Counted from the stretch's first letter, positions 17,245-27,378 are shown. The stretch: 64,000 nucleotides of DNA from Pseudoalteromonas sp. CO133X (GCA_004208945.1 SGPE01000014.1:25569-89568), one strand, 5' to 3'. Numbers and translations are program-made. The notes: generated from the letters alone by a model not told the origin.

Positions 17245-20200
17245 TTACTCTCTGTGTTTATGCGGGCTTAGCCACATTTGTAATTTTTTATTTAAAGCAT
17301 CAAAGTTAAGTGGTTTGGTTAAATAGTCATTCATGCCAGCACTGAGACAGCGTTCTTTATCGCCTTGCATTGCATTCGCGGTTAAGGCCACGATATTAAC
17401 GTCTTGATGAGCCACACCCGCTTCTGAAGCTCTAATTGAGCGTGTTGCTTGATAACCGTCCATTTCAGGCATTTGGCAGTCCATTAATACAAGCTCGTAA
17501 GGAGTGTCTTCTCGCTTGCTCAAATATGAGATTGCTTCAAGGCCATTTTCTGCAATATCAAAGCTCACTCCGGCTTGTCTCAACAGGGCACTTGCCACCA
17601 TTTGATTTACTTTATTATCTTCTACTAAAAGCACTTGCGACTCAGTGTCAGTGTTAACTTCTGCTATTTTTGCGTTTACCGGTTCTTTGTTCGTGTGCTG
17701 TTGCTCAATGTATTTTTCATTAGCAAGCGAGTTAAATAAGTCCGAAGGGGTGAGGGGTTTAAAAATAATACTCTCTACTTTTAACACATGTCTCGTTTGC
17801 TTTTCCGTTAAACTCATCGGTGCCATTAAAATACGTTTACAACGGCTTGCATTAAAGTGAGTTTGAAACGCTTTTTGTTGAACTTTAGAGGCTTTAGCGA
17901 ATAGCGCGTAGTCGATAAAAATAGCATCAAAATGACAGCCAGTTGGTTGTTGTGCACGGGCAAGTAAGTCGTCAATATTATTAATAACTTCTACTTTAGC
18001 ACCCCATAGCTGTAATTGTTTTTTAGCAATACCGCTGCTTAGCTTGCAGTTGTCAGCAATGAGGATCAATTTCTTGTCGATAATATGACTCGGCTCGGGT
18101 TGTTGTTGTGCATGGTCTAGTTTTACTTTTACAGTAAAATTAAAGGTGCTGCCTTCACCTAGCGCACTTACTACCCCAACATCTCCCTCCATTAGTTGAC
18201 AGAGCTGCTTCACAATTGCAAGCCCAAGTCCTGTACCGCCATACTGACGAGTTGTTGATGCATCGGCTTGAGTAAAAGAGTCGAACAATGTGGCTTGTTT
18301 ATCTGCTTTGATCCCAACCCCTGAATCAATGATGGAACAACACAAGAAGCTGTCGTTGTCTGCTTCTTCGTAGCTGGCTATGACGATTATTTCACCGTCG
18401 TTAGTAAACTTGACGGCATTTCCTAGTAGGTTATTGATAATTTGACGAATTCGATTTGGATCACTAATGATAAATTCATGTTTAATATTAGTGGCATCAA
18501 GAATCAGCTTGGTGTTGTTTTGTTCTGCTTTGATTGCAAAGGACTCAATGGTATCTCCCAGTAGTTTCGATACATTGAACGATACATTCTCTATGTCTAG
18601 TTTGCCGGCTTCGATTTTTGAGAAATCTAAAATATCATTAATGATATGCAGCAAAGATTCAGCCGATGACTGAGCAAGTGCAATGTGATGACTTTGTTGA
18701 ACATCAAGCTTGCTTTGTTTAATTATATTAAGCATGCCAATCACGCCATTCATTGGGGTTCGGATTTCATGGCTCATACTGGCTAAAAATTCGCTTTTGG
18801 CTTTTACCGCTTGCTCCGCCGCTTCTTTTGCTTGGACAAGCTGCTGTTCGGTTTCAATTCGTCGTTGACTGGCGTGTAAACTGCCAATGAGTGCCGCCAC
18901 CGCAATTAAAAAGCTTTCCTCATTTTTGCTCCACTTACGTCGGTTGTGACACATTTCTGCGCAAACCACCCCCATCGTTTTGCTACCTGTGGGAATGATA
19001 ACAGTTAGCATCGAACGAATATCAAAGTGTTCTAGGTAATCAACAGATAAGTCTTTTGTAAGAGAATCACATTGTGCATCACTTGCGCTTATCACAGCAT
19101 GATTATTTATGGCGTCAAAATAATTAGGGAAGTCGATTTGCTGTAGAGCAATAGATTCGCTGAATTGGGGGTTGCTTTGGTCGTGTATCGCAAACGTATT
19201 AAGTGATTGTCTATCATCACTGAAGAGCCAGATTCCTGCACGGTCAACACCAAGCGCATGGCAAATTGCTTGCACAATAATATGTTTTGATAGGTTGAGG
19301 TTACCTGTTAAAACCGCATCATTAACAGTTAAAGAGGCTAAAATTTCGTTGTGGAGGGCTATTTTGCTGTTTTCAAGTTCAACACGTTTACGGGCATCTA
19401 TATCTTGTAAAGAGCCAAACAGTTTCACGCATCGTTTGTTGTGATGTTCGGCTTCGCCATTGACAAGAACCCAAACAGGATTGCCCTCATTCGTTAATAT
19501 TTGTACTTGTGTTTCAAAGCTCTCGCCATTTTTAATCGCTTTCTCTGTTAGATGACGAATTTTGTCTCTGCTGTAGCCAGGTTTGAAGTAATTAAAATTA
19601 CTGGGCCATTCTGGCTGGCTTGAAAGAGGTAATTTAAAAATCAATTTGGTCATTTCTGACCAATACACTGTTTTAGTTTCGAGATTAAAGGACCAAGCCC
19701 CTATTTTTGCTAAACCGCTCATGGTTTCGAGCATGCGCTCGTTTCTATATTGGCGTTCAAGCATTTTCAGTAAAAAAACAGATGCACCTGCGAATAAAGC
19801 ACAAATTAGAATAATCGCTAGCCGTAATGGCCAAATAGAAGAATTAGCAGGCTGCCAGCCTTTTTTAGGTGTGGCGTACATTTGCCACTGACCGCCTGAG
19901 AATGAAATGCTAAAGCTAAGTGGGTTAGTCTCTAGAATTTGTTCATCACCATAAAAGAACTCGCCATCCAGCCCTTTGCCATTTCGTCCTTGCAGTGCAA
20001 GTTCATACTCATTACTAAGCGACGTGAGTCCAGCGTTTTTATACACTTTATTTATATCTAAAACGACAGATAACAGACCCCAAAATTGATTGTTTGGCTG
20101 GGTAAATACGGGCACTCTAGCAATGAGTGCTTGGCCGCCTTGTACCAGCTCTAGGGGACCCGCCATAACAATTTTATTCTCATCCCGTGCTTTTATGGCA

Positions 20201-20619
20201 TCTGAGCGTTGGGCTTTATTTTTTAAAAAATTTAACCCAATTGCTTTTTCATTTCCCTCAAGGGGATGGGTCATTCTTATTATCATATCGGGTGCACCGC
20301 CGATGTTTCTGAGCTCAGAGGAAGTTTCAAATAGTGGTGCTGCTATTTGTGAAAAGCGGGCTTGGTTAAGATTCGGCTCTGCAGCAACAGCAACAGCAAG
20401 ACCCCGTACGAGTTGAATATTTGATATCAGCGTTGATTCCAACTCAGCGCGATAAGTACTTATTTTCGCAAGTTCTTGTGAACGGTAGGCGTCTTTCTCT
20501 CGAGTATAATTGATATGGTCAATGACTAGACCGATTAGGATAATCAAACCTAAAGAAAGCCAGAAGGTGAGCTTTAGTTTTTTTAGCTTTTTATTATCAT
20601 TTTCAGTAGCTAGTGGCAT
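17245..20619 (-). CDS. Hybrid sensor kinase with CHASE, PAS, GAF and receiver domains
   Basis: An 1124-residue inner-membrane kinase. Domains in order: membrane helix about 14-34; extracytoplasmic CHASE domain about 55-255 ([26 protein letters not shown]); second helix about 265-285; PAS about 295-410; GAF about 425-585; coiled coil; HisKA with [10 protein letters not shown] (His617); HATPase with DSGVGI and GGTGLGLAI; a degenerate receiver about 850-960 (FIDYALF retained, other residues poor); and a full receiver with Asp1047 in [11 protein letters not shown]. No Hpt or output domain is present, so an external phosphotransfer protein is needed. Ligand and target are unknown. It is followed closely by yceH. 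Confidence 0.92.
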   Translation of the reverse strand: MPLATENDNKKLKKLKLTFWLSLGLIILIGLVIDHINYTREKDAYRSQELAKISTYRAELESTLISNIQLVRGLAVAVAAEPNLNQARFSQIAAPLFETSSELRNIGGAPDMIIRMTHPLEGNEKAIGLNFLKNKAQRSDAIKARDENKIVMAGPLELVQGGQALIARVPVFTQPNNQFWGLLSVVLDINKVYKNAGLTSLSNEYELALQGRNGKGLDGEFFYGDEQILETNPLSFSISFSGGQWQMYATPKKGWQPANSSIWPLRLAIILICALFAGASVFLLKMLERQYRNERMLETMSGLAKIGAWSFNLETKTVYWSEMTKLIFKLPLSSQPEWPSNFNYFKPGYSRDKIRHLTEKAIKNGESFETQVQILTNEGNPVWVLVNGEAEHHNKRCVKLFGSLQDIDARKRVELENSKIALHNEILASLTVNDAVLTGNLNLSKHIIVQAICHALGVDRAGIWLFSDDRQSLNTFAIHDQSNPQFSESIALQQIDFPNYFDAINNHAVISASDAQCDSLTKDLSVDYLEHFDIRSMLTVIIPTGSKTMGVVCAEMCHNRRKWSKNEESFLIAVAALIGSLHASQRRIETEQQLVQAKEAAEQAVKAKSEFLASMSHEIRTPMNGVIGMLNIIKQSKLDVQQSHHIALAQSSAESLLHIINDILDFSKIEAGKLDIENVSFNVSKLLGDTIESFAIKAEQNNTKLILDATNIKHEFIISDPNRIRQIINNLLGNAVKFTNDGEIIVIASYEEADNDSFLCCSIIDSGVGIKADKQATLFDSFTQADASTTRQYGGTGLGLAIVKQLCQLMEGDVGVVSALGEGSTFNFTVKVKLDHAQQQPEPSHIIDKKLILIADNCKLSSGIAKKQLQLWGAKVEVINNIDDLLARAQQPTGCHFDAIFIDYALFAKASKVQQKAFQTHFNASRCKRILMAPMSLTEKQTRHVLKVESIIFKPLTPSDLFNSLANEKYIEQQHTNKEPVNAKIAEVNTDTESQVLLVEDNKVNQMVASALLRQAGVSFDIAENGLEAISYLSKREDTPYELVLMDCQMPEMDGYQATRSIRASEAGVAHQDVNIVALTANAMQGDKERCLSAGMNDYLTKPLNFDALNKKLQMWLSPHKHRE

Positions 20620-20787
20620 GAGAGGTATCGGTTTTTATACTATCTACCTACTATAGACAATTTCTGTCGTAAATAAAAATGAAGCACACAATCGTAAAAC
20701 TAAATTTAATTATTTGTATCGAAACACTATTTTTTCATAAAACACTGGTTACTATAGGCCTATAACTCCTGCGGAAGCGTATTTAAT

Positions 20788-23070
20788 ATGTTTAAAATAA
20801 TTAAATGGTTGTTGATGAGTCTACTCATCGTTGCGTTATTGGCTACGGGCCTTATTTATGGGGCGTTGAACTTAAGCTTGCCAGCGCTGGATGGCAAAGG
20901 AAAAAGTACAGCAATTGAACAGTCCGTTAAAATCGAACGAGATGTGCTTGGTCAAGCTGTGATTCATGCACAAAGTCGTTTAGATGCGGCATATGCGCTT
21001 GGCTTTGCTCATGGACAAGATCGCTTTTTCCAAATGGATTTATTGCGTCGAAATGCAGCCGGAGAGTTAAGTGAATTATTTGGCAAAGCCGCGCTGGAAC
21101 TTGATAAAACAATGCGCTTTCATCAGTTGAGAAAACGAAGCCAAATTTTATTCGAGCAATTGCCTTCGTCAGATCGAGCACTATTGGCGACATATGCGAA
21201 AGGTGTGAATGAGGGACACGCGCAAACGGGCTTTGATAGTTTTGAATATTTACTAACAGCTGCTACAGCGAAACCATGGCAAAGTGAAGACAGCTTACTG
21301 ACTATTTTTAGTATGTATTTAGATTTGCAAACAGCGACTTTTGAACGAGATAAAACCCTGATTCAAATAGAGCAAATATTTGGTAAAGAGATGGTTGCTT
21401 TTATTACGCAACCTAGCATGTATCAGGCTGCTCTCGATAATAGTCAGCTAGAACCTTACAATCACTCGATCCCTTCCTTATCAGCACCTTTGAGTATGAT
21501 CACGCATATTGAAGATACGAAGGAGTTAGGCAGTAATAATTGGGCTGTTACGGGGGATTTAACGCAAACAGGTGCTGGGATGTTATCTGATGATATGCAT
21601 TTGTCGTTTGCGGTGCCGATTATTTGGTATAGGGCGCAGTTGAATTATCCTTTAAATGGGCAGATGCAACAAATAACAGGTGTTTCGCTACCTGGTGCCC
21701 CTGCAATTGTGGTTGGCACGAACAATAAAGTCGCTTGGGGTTTTACCAATGGCTACTTGGATACAGCTGATTGGATTGCACTCGACGGGCACGACAAAAC
21801 ATGGCAGATAGATGAAGCGATTTTACTTAATGATGGTAGTAGTGAAAACTATGCACTGACCATGAGTGAGTATGGTCCAGTAAAAAATATTAACGGTAAG
21901 CCTTATGCACTAAGTTGGGTGGCACATCATGATTATGCGGTTAATATGGACCTAATAAAGCTTGAGCAAGCAAACAATGTTGATGATGCGTTAGCGCTTG
22001 CAGCTGATGTGGGTATTCCTGTACAAAATCTAATGGTTGTAGATGATAGTGGGAATGCTGCTTGGAAGAACATGGGGGCGATTCCTGCACGCAAAGTCCC
22101 TAGTGAACTTGCTGTCTCGGAGCAAAATTACCCTGTAGGGTGGCACGAAAATGAAACTGAGCGACCCTATGTTAAAAACCCTGCAAGTGGTCGACTTTGG
22201 ACTGGGAACTCACGTGTTGTTTCGGCTGAAGATAATAAACGCTTTGGTAATGGTGCTTATGCGATGGGCGCACGTTCAGCTCAGATCCGCAACCGTTTAT
22301 TTGAAAAGCAGCAATTCACAGAGAGTGATTTTTATCAGTTGCAGCATGATAATGAAGCTCGCTTTTTAACAAAATGGCATAACCTACTTGTAAAGCAACT
22401 TGAAAGTAGACCCGATGAGTATAAAGCTTATCTATCAGAGTTAAACAATTGGCAAGCATGTGCATGTGCAGATTCAATTGGTTATACGTTAGTGAAGTAC
22501 TACCGTGATGAAGTGATTAATGGCCTCTTCAGCCCGCTGGAAAACGAACTGCAAACGTTTGATGGCAGCTTAAAGCACGTGAAGCGAGATCTTGAACCTG
22601 CTGTTTGGCAACTAATAAATACTCAACCGAAAGGTTGGCTAAATCCTGATTATGCTGATTGGTCTGAGCAAATGCGAGCAGCATTTGATCGTACCCTTGA
22701 TAAGCTGACCACTCAATATGGACAGAACATGCAAAATTGGCAGTGGGGAAGCGTGAATGAACTCGTTATTGAGCACCCATTCGCAAAACAAATTCCCGTA
22801 CTCAAAAAGTTGCTCAACATGCCAGCAGCTCCAGGGTTTGGTGATACCTTTATGCCAGCCGTACAAGGGCGTAGTTTTGGTGCCTCACAACGATTTATTG
22901 TACAGCCTGGGCACTTAGATAAGGCTATAATGGCAATTCCTGGCGGTCAGTCTGGGCATCCACTGTCTGAGTTTTATCGTGCGGGATTTGATGACTATGT
23001 TAGTGAAGGTCTCACCCCTCTAATGCCACAGAGCATTATGCATAGTATTACGATAGATGCGGTTAATTAA
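20788..23070 (+). CDS. Penicillin acylase family Ntn-hydrolase
   Basis: A 760-residue preproenzyme with an N-terminal membrane/signal helix (residues 5-27). The alpha-subunit motif AYALGFAHGQDRFFQMDLLRR lies around 67-87. The autocatalytic site is LGSNNWAV, where Ser249 would become the N-terminal nucleophile of the beta chain after self-cleavage. Later motifs include NKVAWGFTNGYLDTADW and PGGQSGHPLS. The family hydrolyses amide bonds of beta-lactams, acyl-homoserine lactones or other N-acyl compounds in the periplasm; the substrate here cannot be told. It is monocistronic and convergent with a diguanylate cyclase gene across a perfect palindrome. Confidence 0.9.
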   Translation: MFKIIKWLLMSLLIVALLATGLIYGALNLSLPALDGKGKSTAIEQSVKIERDVLGQAVIHAQSRLDAAYALGFAHGQDRFFQMDLLRRNAAGELSELFGKAALELDKTMRFHQLRKRSQILFEQLPSSDRALLATYAKGVNEGHAQTGFDSFEYLLTAATAKPWQSEDSLLTIFSMYLDLQTATFERDKTLIQIEQIFGKEMVAFITQPSMYQAALDNSQLEPYNHSIPSLSAPLSMITHIEDTKELGSNNWAVTGDLTQTGAGMLSDDMHLSFAVPIIWYRAQLNYPLNGQMQQITGVSLPGAPAIVVGTNNKVAWGFTNGYLDTADWIALDGHDKTWQIDEAILLNDGSSENYALTMSEYGPVKNINGKPYALSWVAHHDYAVNMDLIKLEQANNVDDALALAADVGIPVQNLMVVDDSGNAAWKNMGAIPARKVPSELAVSEQNYPVGWHENETERPYVKNPASGRLWTGNSRVVSAEDNKRFGNGAYAMGARSAQIRNRLFEKQQFTESDFYQLQHDNEARFLTKWHNLLVKQLESRPDEYKAYLSELNNWQACACADSIGYTLVKYYRDEVINGLFSPLENELQTFDGSLKHVKRDLEPAVWQLINTQPKGWLNPDYADWSEQMRAAFDRTLDKLTTQYGQNMQNWQWGSVNELVIEHPFAKQIPVLKKLLNMPAAPGFGDTFMPAVQGRSFGASQRFIVQPGHLDKAIMAIPGGQSGHPLSEFYRAGFDDYVSEGLTPLMPQSIMHSITIDAVN

Positions 23071-23077
23071 CCGCATC
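23056..23077. repeat. Perfect 22-bp palindrome over two convergent stop codons
   Basis: GATGCGGTTAA is followed at once by its complement TTAACCGCATC. The palindrome contains the stop codons of the penicillin acylase gene and the diguanylate cyclase gene, and both proteins therefore end in the same residues, DAVN. With no loop it could form a cruciform or, as RNA, a weak hairpin; there is no T tract. Confidence 0.8.
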
Positions 23078-24253
23078 AGTATCATCCAGTTGTAAACAGA
23101 ATGCTTTTACAACCGTGGTAGTATTTCTTCCTGCATCTTTACTGTCATATAGCGCTGCATCAGCTTGCTGCAACATGCTCTCTAAAGATGCAAGCGGTTG
23201 CCATTCAATTAAGCCAAAACTCATTGTCACCGATAAGTTTGGCAGCTCTTGGTGAGCGTCTAGTGTCGCAATATGTTCACGCAAGGCCTCTATTTTTTGT
23301 AACCCGTGATGCTCATCGGTATTATCGAGTAAGAGCAAAAACTCCTCACCCCCCCAACGTACAGCTATATCTGTTTCATTTAAAAATTCACATATTGCTT
23401 GTGTAATATTAACTAAAATCGTATCGCCTTTGTCATGACCATAGGTATCATTGATTTGTTTAAAGTGATCGATATCAGCCATGACAAGGCACAAACTTTG
23501 TTCCGCTTCGATGCTTTTTCTGTATGTTGCTAAAATTAATTTTTTAGCAAAGCGGCGATTATAAAGTTTGGTGAGTGGATCTCGTGATGCCATTTCGGTT
23601 AATTCAATACGTTGTGAAAGCGTAATTTCTCTGATCAGCCCAATAGCGTAAACCATAGGCAAACCAGCAATGATAATATTTGTTAAATGTATATAAGGAA
23701 TAAGCTGCGGGTAGGTATATTGATAAGGTACATCGTTGAAAAAGATGTATAGAAGAGCAAAGGTAGTGATCATCAATAAGCTGTATAGTGCAGCGCGTTT
23801 TAGTGATAATTGGTAATCAATCATCAAAATACAGGAGATAGTCCATAAATAAAATTGAAACCCTAAATCGAGCCCTAATGTGGCGCATACCACTACAGCA
23901 TGGATAAGCACTTCTAAACAAAATACCCTCAATGCTAAAGAGGTCAAGCCTTGTTTTATTAGAAAGATACCGCTGCCCCAAGCAACGACACTAAGAATAT
24001 TGACTAAAGCTAAAGTAATAGCGCCCACATGGGCAAAAAGTGGAATGAGCAACGCATGCACTACCAGTGCGAAATATGCGATTTTAGAAATGATTAAAAA
24101 CTTTACTTGTTCTATTTCTTCTAAACCTGACTGCTTTGATTGTTTTAGTAAATGTTTTATCAAATGAACCTCATACAAGCAGGCGTTTAAACACAAAGTA
24201 TAGATGAAAATAGCCTTGCTGATGAATAAATCACCAATATCACCTTGAATCAT
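23063..24253 (-). CDS. Membrane-bound diguanylate cyclase (GGDEF)
   Basis: A 396-residue enzyme that should make cyclic di-GMP. The N-terminal 200 residues form about six membrane helices (from KFLIISKIAYF), probably a sensor module. The GGDEF domain starts at SRDPLTKLYNRR (about 222) and has the active motif GGEEF at 301-305. The RxxD inhibitory site is replaced by NETD, so product inhibition at that site should be absent. The start is uncertain: a TTG at 24163 has GAGG five bases upstream and would give a protein 30 residues shorter. It is divergent from the GNAT-nitrilase gene. Confidence 0.88.
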   Translation of the reverse strand: MIQGDIGDLFISKAIFIYTLCLNACLYEVHLIKHLLKQSKQSGLEEIEQVKFLIISKIAYFALVVHALLIPLFAHVGAITLALVNILSVVAWGSGIFLIKQGLTSLALRVFCLEVLIHAVVVCATLGLDLGFQFYLWTISCILMIDYQLSLKRAALYSLLMITTFALLYIFFNDVPYQYTYPQLIPYIHLTNIIIAGLPMVYAIGLIREITLSQRIELTEMASRDPLTKLYNRRFAKKLILATYRKSIEAEQSLCLVMADIDHFKQINDTYGHDKGDTILVNITQAICEFLNETDIAVRWGGEEFLLLLDNTDEHHGLQKIEALREHIATLDAHQELPNLSVTMSFGLIEWQPLASLESMLQQADAALYDSKDAGRNTTTVVKAFCLQLDDTDAVN

Positions 24254-24418
24254 TGATAAGTTTATTGTGAGTGGATTTAATTAAACGCATATTCATACGA
24301 TGTTTATTATGCTGATACTTGGCATAGTGTGTAATTGATGCCACTCTAAAAGAGCTATTTTAAACGTGCTACCGTATAGTTTGCTTTGTGTTTCCTGTAA
24401 TGCCCTAAAGGAGTATGT

Positions 24419-25951
24419 ATGTCGGCTGAAAAAACGCATCTAGAGATTTGTAATTTAACCAAAGAGCAGTATCCACAAATCAAAGTTCTGATGGATCAAG
24501 CGTACCCAGGCCTAGGTGGAGCATGGCCAAGCCACACCATTTTTCGTTTAATCGATCAGTTCCCTGAAGGTCAAATCGGCATTGTTGATGACGGTGTGCT
24601 TGTGGGCATCGCCTTGAGTGTGCAGGTAGATTACGCGCGCTTTTCTAACCCTCATACCTACGAAGACATTGTTGATGGTCACGACCGAGTATTTAGTGAT
24701 CCTGAGGGTGATGCACTTTATGGTTTGGATGTGGTTATTTCATCGACTCATCGAGGGATGCGACTTGGCAGACGTTTATACGATGCACGAAAAGAGCTGT
24801 GCCGTCAGTATAACTTACGCGCTATTTTAGCGGGTGGGCGAATTCCGCGATATTACAATCACAGTGCAGAGATGTCTCCGATGGAGTACATCGAAAAAGT
24901 TGACCACAAAGAGCTTTATGATCCAATTCTAAGTTTTCAACTTTCTAACGATTTCCAAGTAAAGCGCTTACTTAAAAAATACCTACCAGAAGATCAGGAG
25001 TCAGTGGGTTATGCCACTTTACTAGAGTGGAATAACATTATGTTTGAACCCACTGATACGGTACTTGAATCAACTAAATCTATAGTGCGTGTTGGTGCTG
25101 TACAGTGGCAAATGCGCTGCGTCGACTCAGTTGAGGAGTTACTTAAGCAAGTTGAGTATTTTGTTGATACGGTGTCTGACTATAAAAGCGACTTTATTTT
25201 ATTTCCGGAATTTTTCAATGCGCCGTTAATGGGTTTAACCGAGCAGTGCACTCAAACGGAAGCCATTCGTTATTTAGCCGAATACACTGAAACGTTCCGT
25301 GATGCGATGTCACGCATGGCAGTTGAATACAATGCCAATATTATTACCGGCTCAATGCCGCTCGCTGAAGATGACAAGATTTATAATGTCAGCTATTTGT
25401 GCCACCGTAGCGGTAAAATTGATGAGCAGCGCAAAATACATATCACGCCCCATGAGCAAAATGACTGGGTAATCCAAGGGGGTGACAAGATTGCCGTATT
25501 TGAAACGGATGCGGGTCGTGTCGGTATTCAAATTTGTTACGATGTAGAGTTCCCTGAACTGTCACGTATTCTCGCTAAGCAAGGGCTTGATATCTTATTT
25601 GTACCATTTTGGACGGATACTAAAAATAGCTACTTGCGTGTTCGCCATTGTGCGCAAGCACGTGCAATCGAAAATGAGTGTTATGTTGTGATTGCAGGCT
25701 CGGTTGGTAACCTACCTGAGGTAGAGAGCTTAGACGTACAGTACTCGCAATCGGCAGTGCTTACCCCTTCTGATTTCTCATTCCCGCATGATGCGACCTT
25801 GAATGAAGCAACACCGAATACCGAAATGCTGTTATTCAGTGATTTAGATATGGATAAACTAAAAATTCTTCACAGTGAAGGCACAGTAAGAAACTTAAAA
25901 GATCGCCGTGAAGATTTATATGACGTGATCCTGAAAAAGCGAGATCAATAA
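24419..25951 (+). CDS. Bifunctional GNAT acetyltransferase / carbon-nitrogen hydrolase
   Basis: A 510-residue two-domain protein. Residues about 8-205 are a GNAT domain (GLDVVISSTHRGMRLGRRLYDARKEL, an acetyl-CoA loop, and ILAGGRIPRYYNH). Residues about 222-505 are a nitrilase-superfamily hydrolase with the Glu-Lys-Cys triad: LFPEFFNAPL, QRKIHITPHE and VGIQICYDVEFPE. Such fusions are widespread but have no proven substrate; the hydrolase would cut an amide or nitrile. AAGGAG precedes the ATG. Its TAA overlaps the ATG of the SMR exporter gene by one base (TAATG), which suggests coupled expression and a link between amide hydrolysis and export. Confidence 0.92.
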   Translation: MSAEKTHLEICNLTKEQYPQIKVLMDQAYPGLGGAWPSHTIFRLIDQFPEGQIGIVDDGVLVGIALSVQVDYARFSNPHTYEDIVDGHDRVFSDPEGDALYGLDVVISSTHRGMRLGRRLYDARKELCRQYNLRAILAGGRIPRYYNHSAEMSPMEYIEKVDHKELYDPILSFQLSNDFQVKRLLKKYLPEDQESVGYATLLEWNNIMFEPTDTVLESTKSIVRVGAVQWQMRCVDSVEELLKQVEYFVDTVSDYKSDFILFPEFFNAPLMGLTEQCTQTEAIRYLAEYTETFRDAMSRMAVEYNANIITGSMPLAEDDKIYNVSYLCHRSGKIDEQRKIHITPHEQNDWVIQGGDKIAVFETDAGRVGIQICYDVEFPELSRILAKQGLDILFVPFWTDTKNSYLRVRHCAQARAIENECYVVIAGSVGNLPEVESLDVQYSQSAVLTPSDFSFPHDATLNEATPNTEMLLFSDLDMDKLKILHSEGTVRNLKDRREDLYDVILKKRDQ

Positions 25952-26268
25952 TGGCGTGGTTGTATTTAATTGTCGCAGGGTTGTTAGAAATAGGCTGGCC
26001 AGTCGGTCTTAAAATGTCTCAAGAATCAGAGAGTCGCTGGTTAGGCATTGCGATAGCCGTCGCCTTTATGGTCGCTAGTGGCTTTATGTTGTGGTTGGCG
26101 CAAAAGGATATTCCGATGGGGACATCCTATGCAGTATGGACAGGGATCGGTGCAGCGGGCACTTTCTTGGTCGGTATTTTATTTTATGGTGATGCCGCCA
26201 CATTTGGCCGCATTGCCGGAGTATTGCTGATAATCAGTGGTGTGATAACGCTAAAAATTAGTCATTAA
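25951..26268 (+). CDS. gdx: SMR-family exporter, Gdx/SugE type
   Basis: A 105-residue, four-helix small multidrug resistance protein. LLEIGWPVGLK contains the essential membrane Glu, and YAVWTGIGAAGTFLVGI matches the Gdx (formerly SugE) branch rather than the EmrE branch. Gdx proteins export guanidinium ion in exchange for protons as antiparallel dimers. It is translationally coupled to the GNAT-nitrilase gene. I saw no guanidine riboswitch upstream of the pair, so control by guanidine is not supported from sequence. Its stop codon lies inside the terminator that follows. Confidence 0.85.
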   Translation: MAWLYLIVAGLLEIGWPVGLKMSQESESRWLGIAIAVAFMVASGFMLWLAQKDIPMGTSYAVWTGIGAAGTFLVGILFYGDAATFGRIAGVLLIISGVITLKISH

Positions 26269-26299
26269 AAAAGCGGCATAGCCGCTTTTTTAATGACTA
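26259..26299. terminator. Bidirectional terminator, perfect 19-bp inverted repeat
   Basis: TAGTCATTAAAAAAGCGGC and its exact complement are separated by only three bases (ATA). Six A and six T flank the GC-rich core, so it can end transcripts in both directions. It includes the last codons and stop of gdx and lies next to the end of the convergent DMT transporter gene. Confidence 0.92.
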
Positions 26300-26308
26300 G
26301 AAACGCAC

Positions 26309-27187
26309 CTAGTTGGGTAGCATTACCAGAATGGCTGCCAGCGCAATTAACACAAGCCCCGCTGTGTCTTGGCGCTTTAACGGCTGTTTTAACCAAAGAA
26401 TCGATACCAAAATGGTAAAGAATACCTCTATTTGCCCCAGTGTTTTTACATAAGCAACATGCTGCAAGCTCATGGCGCTAAACCAACCAATGGAACCTAA
26501 ACAGCTACAAACACTGACAGCGGTAGTGGTGCCTTTGTGATGCCACATTTTCTTAAATGTATCGCGCTCCTTGAGTGCAATATAAGCGCACAGCATCAGC
26601 GTTTGTAAGCTGATTATCAGTACCAGTACCCAAGCTGCAGAGTGCGGGAAAGTCAGTCCTGAATTTAAACTTGCCTCACGGATCCATGACGATGAAAGGG
26701 CGAATGAAGTACCACAAGCAAGCCCAAGGAGTGCAGTGCCCAAATTAAAGTGTTTTACATTCGCAATGCCACTTAATAGCAATACCGCAATTGCACCAAT
26801 AAATACCCCAACCCAACCTAGCAATGACAGTACTGAGCCAAAGAACATAACACCTAAAATAGCGGCCATCAGTGCTTCACTTTTAGCAAGCCCTGCACCG
26901 ACTGCAAAGTTATTCATTTTAAACAGTTTTACCATTAAACCTGTGGCAACAATTTGGACGATACTGGCGCCAACAATGTAGCCAATAAAAGCCAGATTAA
27001 AGTCAGGAAGTGCGGCGTCTTGATACTGATAAAGTGCAAATAAATACAGGGCAGCAATTGGGCTGGCAACGATAAAGCGAGCAAGCGTTACCCCTGCAAC
27101 ACTCACTGTTGCACTGAGTTGACTTTGCAGAGCGTTGCGCCACGACTGCATAAATGCCGCAAAAATAGTTAAGAAAATCCAAGTCAT
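26309..27187 (-). CDS. DMT/EamA family transporter
   Basis: A 292-residue inner-membrane protein with about ten hydrophobic segments in two EamA-like halves (first about 1-140 with GLAKSEALMAAILGVMFFGSVLS, second about 150-290 with LGQIEVFFTILVSILWLKQPL). Such proteins move metabolites or drugs; the substrate is not predictable. It shares the bidirectional terminator with gdx and is divergent from the MAPEG gene. A relation in function to the neighbouring SMR exporter is not shown. Confidence 0.83.
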   Translation of the reverse strand: MTWIFLTIFAAFMQSWRNALQSQLSATVSVAGVTLARFIVASPIAALYLFALYQYQDAALPDFNLAFIGYIVGASIVQIVATGLMVKLFKMNNFAVGAGLAKSEALMAAILGVMFFGSVLSLLGWVGVFIGAIAVLLLSGIANVKHFNLGTALLGLACGTSFALSSSWIREASLNSGLTFPHSAAWVLVLIISLQTLMLCAYIALKERDTFKKMWHHKGTTTAVSVCSCLGSIGWFSAMSLQHVAYVKTLGQIEVFFTILVSILWLKQPLKRQDTAGLVLIALAAILVMLPN

Positions 27188-27346
27188 ATTGAAAATACAT
27201 TAATGAGGGGGCTTGGGTATAGAGTAACAAAACCAAAGTATGAGGGCATCAGCTTATCGACCAACTTGAGGAAAACTCAGCTGTGACAATATGCCGCAGG
27301 GCTTTTATGCGGTTATTAGGCTATAGTGACAAAGATGCTATTGCTG

Positions 27347-27378
27347 GCCGCTGCTGTTATAAGTAGCGGCTTTTTTTT
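27347..27378 (+). terminator. Intrinsic terminator with no annotated gene upstream
   Basis: GCCGCT and AGCGGC enclose a 12-base loop and are followed by eight T (27371-27378). It points rightward but lies in the 233-base gap between the divergent DMT transporter and MAPEG genes, so it must end a short non-coding or leader transcript, or attenuate MAPEG expression. The gap shows no convincing small open reading frame. Confidence 0.75.

Noticed and set aside
24254-24418. Possible guanidine riboswitch upstream of the GNAT-nitrilase/gdx pair
   Set aside because: No ykkC-type conserved core and no paired ACGR-loop hairpins could be found; only a weak, bulged A/T-rich stem near 24290-24310.
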